From: Gammaproteobacteria bacterium
GTDB lineage: Bacteria > Pseudomonadota > Gammaproteobacteria > Pseudomonadales > Azotimanducaceae
Length of the DNA: 35,486 bases
Direction of reading: 5' to 3'
Assembly (NCBI GenBank): GCA_028821405.1
Contig: JAPPGK010000011.1
Span: 1-35,486 of the forward strand
Positions 25,066 through 32,633 of this stretch are shown one piece after another. The notes under the pieces were generated by a model, which was given only the letters and a program-made list of their open reading frames with translations, made no database searches and had not been told where the DNA came from. Made by a program: the position numbers and the translations under genes. Each line of letters opens with the position of its first letter. The stretch's first letter is position 1.

Positions 25066-26628
25066 TCAGTCGTTGTCGCGAATGCCGAGGTATCTCGCCG
25101 GATGCACGTTGCGGGCGTTGGTTCGCCAGCCCGTGATTCGGGGACTCACCAGGCTGCGGATGGTGACGGCGTAGAGTGGGACCACCGGATCGAGGTCCAA
25201 CGCGGCGACTTCCGCCTGGCGCAGCAGCGCAAGCCGCTCGTCGAGTCCCGCGGTACGCTTTGCTCGTTCCATCAGAGCGTCGACATCGGCGTTGGCGAAA
25301 CGGCCGTAGTTCACGTCGCCGGTCGTGGACATGAGGAGCTCAAGGTAATGCTCCGGATTGTTCTCGCCGAACCAGCCGGCCTGGGCGACCTGGAAGTTCC
25401 CCTGGCGAAGTTCCGCGAAATGGGCGTTCAGTTCGGCATGGTGCAGGGCGGTCTCGACGCCGATCGCCTTCCACATCGCGGCGATGGCGACCTGGACCTT
25501 CTTGCTGTCGGCACCGGCGATGTAGCGCAGCGTCACCTGGAGCGGGTTGTCGTTGCCGTAGCCGGCCTCGACGAGTAGTCGGCGGGCCGCTTTCAGGGCC
25601 ACGGCGCGCGGCGCGACGGCGCTAAAGTAGTTCGCGACCATGGGCGGCACGAACGATGCGCTCGGCACCTCGCCGCTTTCGAGAACCCGGCCGGTGAGGA
25701 TCTCGCGGTCGATGGCCAGCGCCAGCGCTCGGCGCACCCGGGGGTCGTCGAAGGGGGGTTGGGTGACGTTGAACACGAGGTACATGATCGACAGCAGCGG
25801 CGAGAGGTGGATGTGATCTGCCATCTCCCGCTTCAGCCAACCGATCTCGCCCGGCGGGAAGTCGCCGATGATGTCCAGCTCGCCGCTGCGGTAGCGGTTG
25901 TAGGCGGCGTTGCGCTCGGCGGTGGGGAAGTACGTGACCGCGTCCAGCCGAACGTTCGCGGCGTCGCGGAAGTGCGGGTTCTTTTCCGCGCGAACGAAGC
26001 CCTGGGGCTGCCATTCGGTGAGCACGAAGGCGCCGTTGGTGACCATGTTGCCGGGTTTGACCCAATCGTCGCCGAGTTCCTCCACGACGTGTTTCGGCAC
26101 CGGATAGCCGGTGGGATAGATGAGCCGTTCCGCAAAGAACGGGAACGGCTCGGCGAGCCGGATTTCGAGCAGGTGCGTACCGAGTGCCCGGACGGCGAGT
26201 TCCTCGAGGGGGGTCTCGCCCGCGTTGACCGAAGCTGCGCCGTCGATGGCGTAGAGAAAATACGCGAGGCTCGCGGCGGTGGCCGGGTCGAGCAGGCGGC
26301 GGAAGGAGAATACGAAGTCGGCAGCGGTCACGGGTTCGCCGTCGGACCAGCGTGCGTCCTCGCGCAGTTGGAAAGTCCAGGTGAGCCCGTCTTCGGACAC
26401 GCTCCAACTTTCCGCCGCCCCCGGCACGACGTGGCCGTCGGCGTCGTGGGCGGTCAGCCCCTCGAACAGGTCCGCGAGGATCTTCTCCTCGAGATTGAGG
26501 TTGTAGCGGTGCGGATCCAGGGTCAGCGGTTCGCCGCCGTTGCCGATGTGCAGTTCCGCGGCATGGGCCGAGGCCGCGAGCAACGCGACGCAGACGACTG
26601 GCATCGCATGCGGCAAGCCTGCAACCAT
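25066..26628 (-). CDS. Peptide ABC transporter substrate-binding protein (OppA/SBP_bac_5)
   Basis: A 520-residue periplasmic binding protein with a signal peptide (MVAGLPHAMPVVCVALLAAS, cut after AHA). The mature start has the GGEPLTLDPHRYN segment. It then shows the family patterns LFEGLTAHDADGHVVPGAAE and SWSVSEDGLTWTFQLRED, with W-S-D-G-EPVTAADFVFSFRRLLDP. ATG 26628 is chosen because AGGGA lies 7 nt upstream and the signal peptide starts here; the open frame extends to 27240 through an unrelated gene. It delivers a peptide-like solute to the two downstream permeases. Confidence 0.93.
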   Translation of the reverse strand: MVAGLPHAMPVVCVALLAASAHAAELHIGNGGEPLTLDPHRYNLNLEEKILADLFEGLTAHDADGHVVPGAAESWSVSEDGLTWTFQLREDARWSDGEPVTAADFVFSFRRLLDPATAASLAYFLYAIDGAASVNAGETPLEELAVRALGTHLLEIRLAEPFPFFAERLIYPTGYPVPKHVVEELGDDWVKPGNMVTNGAFVLTEWQPQGFVRAEKNPHFRDAANVRLDAVTYFPTAERNAAYNRYRSGELDIIGDFPPGEIGWLKREMADHIHLSPLLSIMYLVFNVTQPPFDDPRVRRALALAIDREILTGRVLESGEVPSASFVPPMVANYFSAVAPRAVALKAARRLLVEAGYGNDNPLQVTLRYIAGADSKKVQVAIAAMWKAIGVETALHHAELNAHFAELRQGNFQVAQAGWFGENNPEHYLELLMSTTGDVNYGRFANADVDALMERAKRTAGLDERLALLRQAEVAALDLDPVVPLYAVTIRSLVSPRITGWRTNARNVHPARYLGIRDND

Positions 26629-26672
26629 TTGAATTCCCTGATTGAATCGACTCACGGGGTGGACGATTTCGA

Positions 26673-27095
26673 TCACGGATCGTCGTCGCGGTCCCAGAGG
26701 CGCTGCATGTGCAGGAAGGTGAACGAGGCCGTCCAGGCGATGAGCAGGAGCCCGGCGAGGCCCTCGGTGCCGGTGATCGCCCGCAGCGGTCCCGACGGGA
26801 ACTCGTCGCCGAGTCCGAGCGTGGTGTAGGCCGACGCGGAAAAGTAGATGCAGCCGGAGAACGACGGGTCGGACACGGCGCCGAACGCGGTTCCGGACAG
26901 GAGGTAGTACGCCATGCCGAAGATCCAGATCTCGGCGACATGGACGACGAGCATCGCGACGACGAAGAACAACACGCCCACGGGTCGGCCGTCGAGGCGC
27001 GGGGACCGATAAAGCCGGCGCATGGCCGCGTAGTGGACCGCTACGCAGGTCGCGGTCAGAGCGGCTGCGATGCCGTAGGTGAGTACTTCGATCAT
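26673..27095 (-). CDS. Small ion-channel-like membrane protein (K+ channel pore domain)
   Basis: A 140-residue protein with three hydrophobic stretches. A pore-loop sequence SASAYTTLGLGDEF precedes the last TM; TTLGLGD resembles the potassium-channel selectivity filter T-V-G-Y-G-D, with Leu in place of the aromatic. This matches the bacterial Ion_trans_2 two-TM type, with one extra N-terminal helix. ATG 27095 follows AGGGGGG. It lies 44 bp upstream of the peptide-binding protein on the same strand and may be its first operon gene. The channel function is inferred only from the pore motif. Confidence 0.75.
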   Translation of the reverse strand: MIEVLTYGIAAALTATCVAVHYAAMRRLYRSPRLDGRPVGVLFFVVAMLVVHVAEIWIFGMAYYLLSGTAFGAVSDPSFSGCIYFSASAYTTLGLGDEFPSGPLRAITGTEGLAGLLLIAWTASFTFLHMQRLWDRDDDP

Positions 27096-27159
27096 GGGAT
27101 CCCCCCTGCTGCGCGAGTATGGCACATCGACACTTCCCGTCCGCCGAAGGCGTCGCTGC

Positions 27160-27165
27160 TACAAT
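27160..27165 (+). promoter_or_regulatory. Putative -10 box of glucokinase
   Basis: TACAAT with upstream GC, as for the GNAT gene. The predicted start is near 27172, which places GTG 27209 about 37 nt downstream and excludes the earlier in-frame ATG 27119. No convincing -35. Confidence 0.4.
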
Positions 27166-27208
27166 CGCCGTCCGTCCTCGGACCCCGTCAAGACATGGCC
27201 CACCAAGA

Positions 27209-28153
27209 GTGATCCTGGCCGGCGACATCGGCGGCACCAACGCCCGTTTCGGCTGCTACGTCAACGGCGAGCGCATCGGCGTCGCCGAGCTCGACGCCGA
27301 GGCCTACCCGAACGGCGAGGAACTGCTCAGTGCCGCGTTGGCCGAACTGCCTGCGGGCACCATAGACGCCTGCTGTCTAGCGGTTGCGGGTCCGGTCTTC
27401 GGCGACGATGCGACGCTGACCAACGTCGACATCGCCTTCTCCCGGTCCGGCATCGAAGCGGCAACGGGTGCATCGGCGGTCGCCCTGGTCAACGACATGG
27501 TCGCCTTGGGTAGCGCGGTCGCCGGGCTAGCGGACGAGCGCTTCGAATTACTGAACGGAAACCCCGCCGAGGGGGTGAAATGCGTGCTCGCAGCCGGCAC
27601 GGGCCTCGGCATGGCGGTCCTGGTCGACGGCAAGTGTCTGCCTTCGGAGGGAGGCCATGCACGCATTGCCCCGGTGGGCGCCTTCGAGCGGGAGTTGATC
27701 AGCTTCTCGGAGTCCGAGGTCGAGCATCACGGGGGTGTACTGGCTTGGGAGCATTACCTTTCGGGTCGGGGTGTCGAAGCGCTTTACCGGGCCGTCTGTG
27801 CCGTTTGGGGTGCCAAGCCGGAGCCGTTCGACGCGGCGACAATCACGCGCCGAGGACTCGCGGTGGAGGATCCCGTCTGCCACACCACGGTGGAGACCTG
27901 GGCCGGTATGCTCGCCACGGCGGCGGGCGGCCTTGCGGTGACATCGCTATCGTTCGGTGGCGTCTACCTGGGCGGGTCGATTCCGGCGGCAATCGCCGAG
28001 TTTCTTCGGGGAGCGTTGTTCCGGCGGCGCTTCGAGGACGCCGCCTGGGCAGCGGACTACCTGAAGAACGTGCCGATCTATCTGATCGCCGACCCGTTGG
28101 CTGGCCTCGAAGGAGCGCACCTGATCGCGCACAATCGTCTCCGGCATGGCTAG
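27209..28153 (+). CDS. glk: Glucokinase
   Basis: A 314-residue hexokinase-fold enzyme (glucose + ATP to glucose 6-phosphate) of the E. coli Glk type (321 residues). The phosphate-1 loop GDIGGTNARFG is at residues 5-15. The sugar-binding segments include ALVNDMVALG and the EGGHARIAPVG pattern, and the phosphate-2 loop is AAGTGLGMAVL. Start GTG 27209 puts the ATP loop right at the N-terminus as in homologues. A five-codon upstream ORF (ATG 27195 to TGA 27210-27212) overlaps the GTG. No other sugar genes are adjacent. Confidence 0.93.
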   Translation: MILAGDIGGTNARFGCYVNGERIGVAELDAEAYPNGEELLSAALAELPAGTIDACCLAVAGPVFGDDATLTNVDIAFSRSGIEAATGASAVALVNDMVALGSAVAGLADERFELLNGNPAEGVKCVLAAGTGLGMAVLVDGKCLPSEGGHARIAPVGAFERELISFSESEVEHHGGVLAWEHYLSGRGVEALYRAVCAVWGAKPEPFDAATITRRGLAVEDPVCHTTVETWAGMLATAAGGLAVTSLSFGGVYLGGSIPAAIAEFLRGALFRRRFEDAAWAADYLKNVPIYLIADPLAGLEGAHLIAHNRLRHG

Positions 28154-28272
28154 CGCCACACATGCCGTTGCTGCCTCGATCACTGGATCGGATTCTGGGA
28201 AGTTGCAGACCGGTACCAGCGTTGTCGGGCTAAGATCAGGCGGGGTCGCGAGGATGACCAGGTAGACCAATC

Positions 28273-29322
28273 GTGAAGGTAAGCATCGGCATCGGCGGCG
28301 CCGCCTCGGGGGGACGGCGCGACGACTTCGCCGACAACGTCGAGTTCGTCGTCGAAGCGGAGAAACTTGGCGTCGACACCGTCTGGTCCGCCGAAGCCTG
28401 GGGCCAGGACGCCATCGCGCCGCTGGCTTTCCTGGCCGCCCGCACCGAACGCATCCGCCTCGGCACCGGCATCATGCAGATCAGCGCGCGCACACCCAGC
28501 ATGACGGCGATGACCGCGCTCACCATGGCCTCGATCTCAGGCGACCGTTTCATTCTCGGGCTCGGCGCCAGCGGCCCGCAGGTCGTGGAGGGCTTGCAGG
28601 GCAGACCCTTCAAAGCGCCGCTGACCCGCATGCGCGAGACCGTCGACATCGTCAAGCTCGCCTTCGCCGGCGAACGCATCGCTTATGCGGGCCGCTATCA
28701 CCAGTTGCCGCTGCCGGGGGGCGAGGGCAAGGCGTTGCGCCTCGCCCAACCCGGCAACGAGGGTATCCCCATCTACCTCGCGACTCTCGGTCCCAATGCG
28801 CTTCGCTACACGGGCGAGGCCGCAGACGGTTGGCTCGGCACGTCATTCACGCCGGAACACGCCGATGCCCACCTCGACCCCATCCGCGCGGGTGCCCAAG
28901 CCGCAGGGCGTAGTCTGGCCGACATCGATATTCAGGTTGGCGGCACCGTGGCCTTCGGCGATGCCGAAGCGCTGGCTGAGCCCATGAAGACCGGCCTGGC
29001 GTTCACACTGGGTGCCATGGGATCGGCGCGTACCAACTTCTACAACGACGCCTTCAAGCGCGGCGGCTGGGACGCCGTCGCCCGGGAATCCCAAGCGCTC
29101 TGGGTGGCTGGCAAGCGTGACCGGGCGGCAGCGGTCATCCCCACCGAGATGGTGCTGCAAGCGAACCTGCTCGGCAGCGAAGCGGAAGTTCGCGACCGCT
29201 TGCGCGCCTATCGGGATGCGGGCGTGACAACACTGCGGCTTGGACCCGCCGGACGGAACCCAGAAGCGCGTTTGGACACGCTTGGGCGGGCGATGGACCT
29301 GCTCAAGGGCCTCGACCGCTGA
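28273..29322 (+). CDS. LLM-class (luciferase-like) flavin/F420-dependent oxidoreductase
   Basis: A 349-residue TIM-barrel enzyme of the bacterial luciferase superfamily. Signature segments are VEFVVEAEKLGVDTVWSAEA, PLAFLAARTERIRLGTGIMQ, SGDRFILGLGASGPQV and GRYHQLPLPGGEG. The closest subgroup in memory is annotated F420-dependent, but FMN cannot be excluded, and no F420 biosynthesis genes are in this window. GTG 28273 follows a weak CAGG. A TAAGAT box at 28231-28236 may be its -10. It converges with the downstream membrane protein gene, overlapping it by 20 bp at the 3' end. Confidence 0.88.
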   Translation: MKVSIGIGGAASGGRRDDFADNVEFVVEAEKLGVDTVWSAEAWGQDAIAPLAFLAARTERIRLGTGIMQISARTPSMTAMTALTMASISGDRFILGLGASGPQVVEGLQGRPFKAPLTRMRETVDIVKLAFAGERIAYAGRYHQLPLPGGEGKALRLAQPGNEGIPIYLATLGPNALRYTGEAADGWLGTSFTPEHADAHLDPIRAGAQAAGRSLADIDIQVGGTVAFGDAEALAEPMKTGLAFTLGAMGSARTNFYNDAFKRGGWDAVARESQALWVAGKRDRAAAVIPTEMVLQANLLGSEAEVRDRLRAYRDAGVTTLRLGPAGRNPEARLDTLGRAMDLLKGLDR

Positions 29323-30571
29323 GGCCAAGGGAAACGGGTTCTTCGCTTAAGACCTCCACCCGCGCTAGCGCCGGGCCACCGAAACCCATGGCCAATGCTC
29401 CCGCCCCGATCACTGCGATCACGAGTACGGCCTGAGCCCAGGCGGAATAGTCCAGCAGGGCAAGCGGGAAGCAAGCGCCGCCGGTCAACGCCATCCACGG
29501 AACCCCGATGAGAAACCGGTCGCGCGCCGATGGCGGCAATCGGCGTGTTGCGCGACACAGTACTGCGAAGGACGCCACCGTTATCGATTGGATTGCCAGC
29601 ACCTCATCGAACAAGAATCCGTCTTCCGCGCTTTTCGCAAACGCATGGATGGCGGCGATCGCCGTGCCTAACACCAGCCACACGACTGATATCCAGGCAA
29701 GGCGAACGCCGAACCGGTGACCGAGGTGCTTGCGGTGCGCGGCGATGCCGAGTAGCCGATCCCGCGAAATGTGGATGTGTGCGGTAAAAAACGAACTGAG
29801 CAACATGTTGACGAGCGAGTTCCACCAGGCAAGCACGAACACGAACTCGAAAGCGCTGGGAATCCAATACCAGAGGGGAACGATGACGCAGAGCGTGCCG
29901 GCCAGGACCACCGCCCCCGTTCTCAGATCCTCGGCTGGCCATGTGCCGATTGTCGGTTGGGCTTGTCGCTTTGGCGCTGCGGGTTGGGTCAATGCTCGTT
30001 TTGTCCGAAGTGCTAGCAGCCAAGATCCCGCCAAGGCACCAAGTTGTATCCGGACATCGGCGAGACCTGATCCGGGCAGTGACAATCCCGGCGACAGCAC
30101 GGTCGCCAATCCGACCCAAGTCGCCAATACAACCGCAAGAGGCAGCACGAAGACGACCACTTGGATGCTCGAAATGCCCATCGCACCAAGCGTTGTGGCG
30201 AGGGCGACCAGCAGGACCGGCCCGATGGCAGGAAACGGGTTGCCGAGCCACCACGACCAGAGTACGCCGAAGGCCGTGGCCGATCCGGCGGTCGCCAGGC
30301 AAAGGAGGAACAGTGATTGGCCGTACCTGGGCACGAGGGCGGTGGCCGGCCAACCACGCAACGCGCCAAGGCGACCTCCCACAAGGCATGCGATCGCTCC
30401 GACGACGCACAACAGCACCGCGTTGCTGGCAGCGACAGTGCGGTCCAAGCCTGACAGGGCCAACCAGGACGCCACAATGGGGATCGTTGCCCAGGCCTCC
30501 ATGCGGAAGGAGCGCAGAAGCTCGATGGTTGGCCTTGTTTCGGCGGACCACCGGTCAAGCCTACGGTTCAT
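29303..30571 (-). CDS. Unrecognised polytopic membrane protein, last gene of the GntR/ABC operon
   Basis: A 422-residue protein with roughly ten to twelve hydrophobic segments (for example LFLLCLATAGSATAFGVLWS, ISSIQVVVFVLPLAVVLATW, VWLVLGTAIAAIHAFA). Internal hydrophilic loops include ISRDRLLGIAAHRKHLGHRF. I do not recognise the family. Its position suggests the membrane partner (permease) of the ABC ATPase encoded upstream. ATG 30571 overlaps the stop of the preceding membrane protein gene (ATGA), showing coupling. The open frame to 30970 upstream of the ATG is shadow sequence. Its 3' end overlaps the LLM gene by 20 bp. Confidence 0.8.
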   Translation of the reverse strand: MNRRLDRWSAETRPTIELLRSFRMEAWATIPIVASWLALSGLDRTVAASNAVLLCVVGAIACLVGGRLGALRGWPATALVPRYGQSLFLLCLATAGSATAFGVLWSWWLGNPFPAIGPVLLVALATTLGAMGISSIQVVVFVLPLAVVLATWVGLATVLSPGLSLPGSGLADVRIQLGALAGSWLLALRTKRALTQPAAPKRQAQPTIGTWPAEDLRTGAVVLAGTLCVIVPLWYWIPSAFEFVFVLAWWNSLVNMLLSSFFTAHIHISRDRLLGIAAHRKHLGHRFGVRLAWISVVWLVLGTAIAAIHAFAKSAEDGFLFDEVLAIQSITVASFAVLCRATRRLPPSARDRFLIGVPWMALTGGACFPLALLDYSAWAQAVLVIAVIGAGALAMGFGGPALARVEVLSEEPVSLGLSGRGP

Positions 30572-30957
30572 TTCACGATTTCCGCCCGCGCCAGGCCGCG
30601 ACCGCCGACGACCAACAACCCAGCGACGGCAAAGGCCAACCCGATCGCCAAGGCGGCAAGCCCCACGAAACCGAACTCGATTGTCTGCTGCTTCAACAAC
30701 GTGCAGGCAACAATGGCACCCCCTGTGGCGAGAAAGGCAACATTTGGCGGTAGACGTGGTGCGCGACACCCGAAGGCAGTCGCGACCAACACGCCGATCT
30801 GGACAACCATCAGTTCTTCGAAGAACGAACCTTCTCCGCCGGCGTACTGCCAGTGCACCGTCGTACCAACCACTCCCACGACCAACCACGGCACTGCAAG
30901 CACGGCGATTTGAACGGCGAATCGATTTGGAAGGCTCGCAGCGTCTGGACCCACCAA
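30568..30957 (-). CDS. Four-TM membrane protein with uncertain start
   Basis: An ORF of up to 129 residues with four hydrophobic segments (AVQIAVLAVPWLVVGVVG, LMVVQIGVLVATAFG, VAFLATGGAIVACTLL, LAALAIGLAFAVAGLLVVGG). It has only TTG 30957 or GTG 30954 as start and no Shine-Dalgarno. A better start, ATG 30989 with GGAG about 8 nt upstream, reads MTNPRRRDHRNWWVQTLR in another frame and would need a -1 shift around 30935-30945 to enter this ORF. The gene may therefore carry a one-base deletion, or the short form is real. It ends in ATGA overlap with the 422-residue membrane protein. No family was recognised. Confidence 0.6.
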   Translation of the reverse strand: MVGPDAASLPNRFAVQIAVLAVPWLVVGVVGTTVHWQYAGGEGSFFEELMVVQIGVLVATAFGCRAPRLPPNVAFLATGGAIVACTLLKQQTIEFGFVGLAALAIGLAFAVAGLLVVGGRGLARAEIVK

Positions 30958-30985
30958 TTGCGATGGTCACGCCGTCTTGGGTTGG

Positions 30986-31129
30986 TCATTCGACGATCTC
31001 CACCCGGCCCATGTCTGACCGCCGAGAACGGGCCCAACCGTGACGATGATCCTCAGGACGACGATGCTGGCTTGCCCTGACATCCTTGCGCCAGCAGGGC
31101 GGCTTGCCACCCTCGCCGGAAAGCGTCAC
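30986..31129 (-). CDS. Short ORF with strong ribosome site, uncertain gene
   Basis: GTG 31129 has an ideal AGGAGG 5 nt upstream and opens a 47-codon frame ending in ATGA overlap with ATG 30989. The product is very polar (MTLSGEGGKPPCWRKDVRAS, then QHRRPEDHRHGWARSRR) and unlike a folded protein. In another frame ATG 31083 encodes 38 residues with a hydrophobic core (SIVVLRIIVTVGPVLGG), ending at 30967. Also, the ABC gene's TGA overlaps an 11-codon ORF from ATG 31209. The segment may be decayed coding DNA, or a leader controlling the membrane genes. Confidence 0.3.
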   Translation of the reverse strand: MTLSGEGGKPPCWRKDVRASQHRRPEDHRHGWARSRRSDMGRVEIVE

Positions 31130-31205
31130 GCAAACCTCCTCCTCGGCGAACGTCAGTCCTAGAAGGACTTCCATCACCGGAGCGATCGCAGCATGAGGAC
31201 GACTT

Positions 31206-32063
31206 TCATCGAGCCGTAATCCCCACGAATAGATCCTCGAGCACGACCCGCTCGACCCGCACATCGATTGCCAACCCGCAATCGTCGGGGTTCCACACCC
31301 AGTGTCGGTTTCCTTGGGAGGCGAGCACGTTCTCCACCGGCGGCCACGGGGGTTCGGTCAGCGTCACGAGACCCACCCGGTCCTTGATCTCGTCCAAGGC
31401 CTCGTGACAGACGATTCGGCCGCCGTGAAGGATCGCGATATGCGACGCGATGCGCTCGATGTCGCTGGTGATGTGGCTCGACAGCAGGACAGTCTGGCCG
31501 CGGTCCGCATTCAGTTCGACGATGGCCTTCAGGAAGTCGCGGCGGGCGGCGGGGTCGAGGCTGGCGGCGGGCTCGTCGAGCAGGAGCAGGTCCGGCTTGT
31601 GGCCGACCGCGAGAAGGATCGCGACCTTCTGCTGGTCGCCGGGCGACAGCTTGGCGATCCGGCGATTCTCCAGCCGCCACTCGCGTTTGAGATCGTCGAC
31701 AAGACCATGATCCCAGTCCTCGTAGTGGCTGCCGATCATGGCGAGGCAGGGGTCCACCTTCATCCAGCCGAAGCTCGCGAACTGTTGGGAAACGTAGCCG
31801 AGGCGCTTTCGTACCTCGGCGGGGGAGTCCCACGAGTCTTCGCCGAACAGCCTGGCGGTGCCGGTCCGTGCCCGCATCAACCCTAGGGCTACCCGCATGA
31901 GAGTTGTCTTGCCGCTGCCGTTGCGCCCGAGCAGTCCCGTGATGGTTCCCGGCGCCAGTTCGAGGTCGACGGCATCGAGGACGCGGTCCTTCTCGTTCCG
32001 CTCGTAGCCCGCCGAGACACCGCTCAGCGCGAGCGGCGCAGGGGGATCGGTTGGTCCGCCCAT
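31206..32063 (-). CDS. ABC transporter ATP-binding protein (YtrB-like)
   Basis: A 285-residue ATPase. Walker A is GRNGSGKT (46-53), the Q-loop is YVSQQF, the signature is LSPGDQQK in place of LSGGQ, Walker B and D-loop are LLLLDEPAASLDP, and the H-loop is LLSSHITSD. The last 70 residues are a variable C-terminal extension. ATG 32063 has GGAGG 4-5 nt upstream and is preferred to ATG 32075. The start overlaps the GntR gene by 40 bp. GntR(YtrA)-ABC ATPase-membrane protein operons in Firmicutes respond to cell-envelope antibiotics; a similar role here is a hypothesis only. Confidence 0.92.
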   Translation of the reverse strand: MGGPTDPPAPLALSGVSAGYERNEKDRVLDAVDLELAPGTITGLLGRNGSGKTTLMRVALGLMRARTGTARLFGEDSWDSPAEVRKRLGYVSQQFASFGWMKVDPCLAMIGSHYEDWDHGLVDDLKREWRLENRRIAKLSPGDQQKVAILLAVGHKPDLLLLDEPAASLDPAARRDFLKAIVELNADRGQTVLLSSHITSDIERIASHIAILHGGRIVCHEALDEIKDRVGLVTLTEPPWPPVENVLASQGNRHWVWNPDDCGLAIDVRVERVVLEDLFVGITAR

Positions 32064-32416
32064 TCTTCCTCCCATTGCTTGTTGATTCGTTCGACGAGTT
32101 CCCTGCGGGACAGGCCGAGTTGCTTCGCGGTCTGGACGAGTGCTTGCGCGTCCGTGTCGATCGCGCTGGCCGGGTCTCCACCGGCCTCGGAGACCACCAT
32201 GCCGATGCCGGGATGCCGCACCACGAGGCCGGCCTGCTCCAATGTCGAATAGGCCTTTGAGACGGTCATCGGATTCACGCCGAGTTGCGTCGCGATGGTG
32301 CGCACCGACGGCAACCGGTCACCGGGCGCGACACGCCCGCTGGCGATCGCGAACCGGGCTTGCTGGACGATCTGGCGGTAGATCGGTATGCCGGACGAGG
32401 GGTTGAGCGAGAACAT
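32024..32416 (-). CDS. GntR-family regulator, YtrA subfamily
   Basis: A 130-residue short GntR regulator. The winged-helix DNA-binding domain spans about residues 10-78 (IYRQIVQQARFAIASGRVAP, LPSVRTIATQLGVNPMTVSK, AYSTLEQAGLVVRHPGIGMV). Only a short helical C-terminus follows, as in the YtrA group that lacks a large ligand domain. ATG 32416 begins 30 nt after the predicted transcription start. The gene leads the operon with the ABC ATPase and two membrane proteins and probably represses itself at the inverted repeat in its promoter. Confidence 0.92.
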   Translation of the reverse strand: MFSLNPSSGIPIYRQIVQQARFAIASGRVAPGDRLPSVRTIATQLGVNPMTVSKAYSTLEQAGLVVRHPGIGMVVSEAGGDPASAIDTDAQALVQTAKQLGLSRRELVERINKQWEEEWADQPIPLRRSR

Positions 32417-32438
32417 CCGCGGGGTCAGCCCATCGAAA

Positions 32439-32461
32439 GTGTACTAGTTGAATTAATACAC
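32439..32461. promoter_or_regulatory. Inverted-repeat operator for the GntR regulator
   Basis: GTGTACTA, 7-nt centre, TAATACAC: 8-bp arms with one mismatch. The right arm overlaps the -10 box. The 9-mer TTAATACAC is then repeated directly at 32462-32470, giving a possible extra half-site. The GTGTA/TACAC form resembles YtrA-type operators. Confidence 0.6.
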
Positions 32462-32482
32462 TTAATACACTGGGGGCGTCAA
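32453..32482 (-). promoter_or_regulatory. Sigma70 promoter of the GntR/ABC operon
   Basis: Minus strand: -35 TTGACG (32477-32482), 18-nt spacer, -10 TATTAA (32453-32458), predicted start near 32446. This AT-rich island is embedded in GC-rich DNA. Confidence 0.65.
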
Positions 32483-32559
32483 GTGGTTGGGGTTTGGGCT
32501 TGTTTGGGCTCCTTAAGCCACCGAAGGCCGAAGTCCCACAACGAACCGGGCCAATGTCT

Positions 32560-32575
32560 GTAACGGTCCCGTTAC
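32560..32575. repeat. 16-bp palindrome upstream of the Uma2 gene
   Basis: GTAACGG, 2-nt centre, CCGTTAC: perfect 7-bp arms, about 60 bp before the Uma2 ATG. A possible operator; no matching regulator was identified. The rest of 32483-32633 holds only a 7-codon ORF (ATG 32614) whose TGA overlaps the Uma2 ATG. Confidence 0.4.
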
Positions 32576-32633
32576 TGCCCGACAGAGAATCTCGGCAGCG
32601 ACCTGTCCGAGAGATGAAACGTGGTACTTTCCG

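Noticed and set aside
27195-27212. Five-codon upstream ORF of glucokinase as a regulatory leader peptide
   Set aside because: No ribosome site and no informative codons; the overlap with GTG may be chance.
26629-27240. N-terminal 204-codon extension of the peptide-binding protein
   Set aside because: It overlaps the channel-like gene out of frame; signal peptide and ribosome site place the start at 26628.
29730-31043. 437-codon plus-strand ORF opposite the membrane protein genes
   Set aside because: Low-complexity Arg/Thr/Pro composition; the minus-strand frames have clear TM segments and coupled starts.
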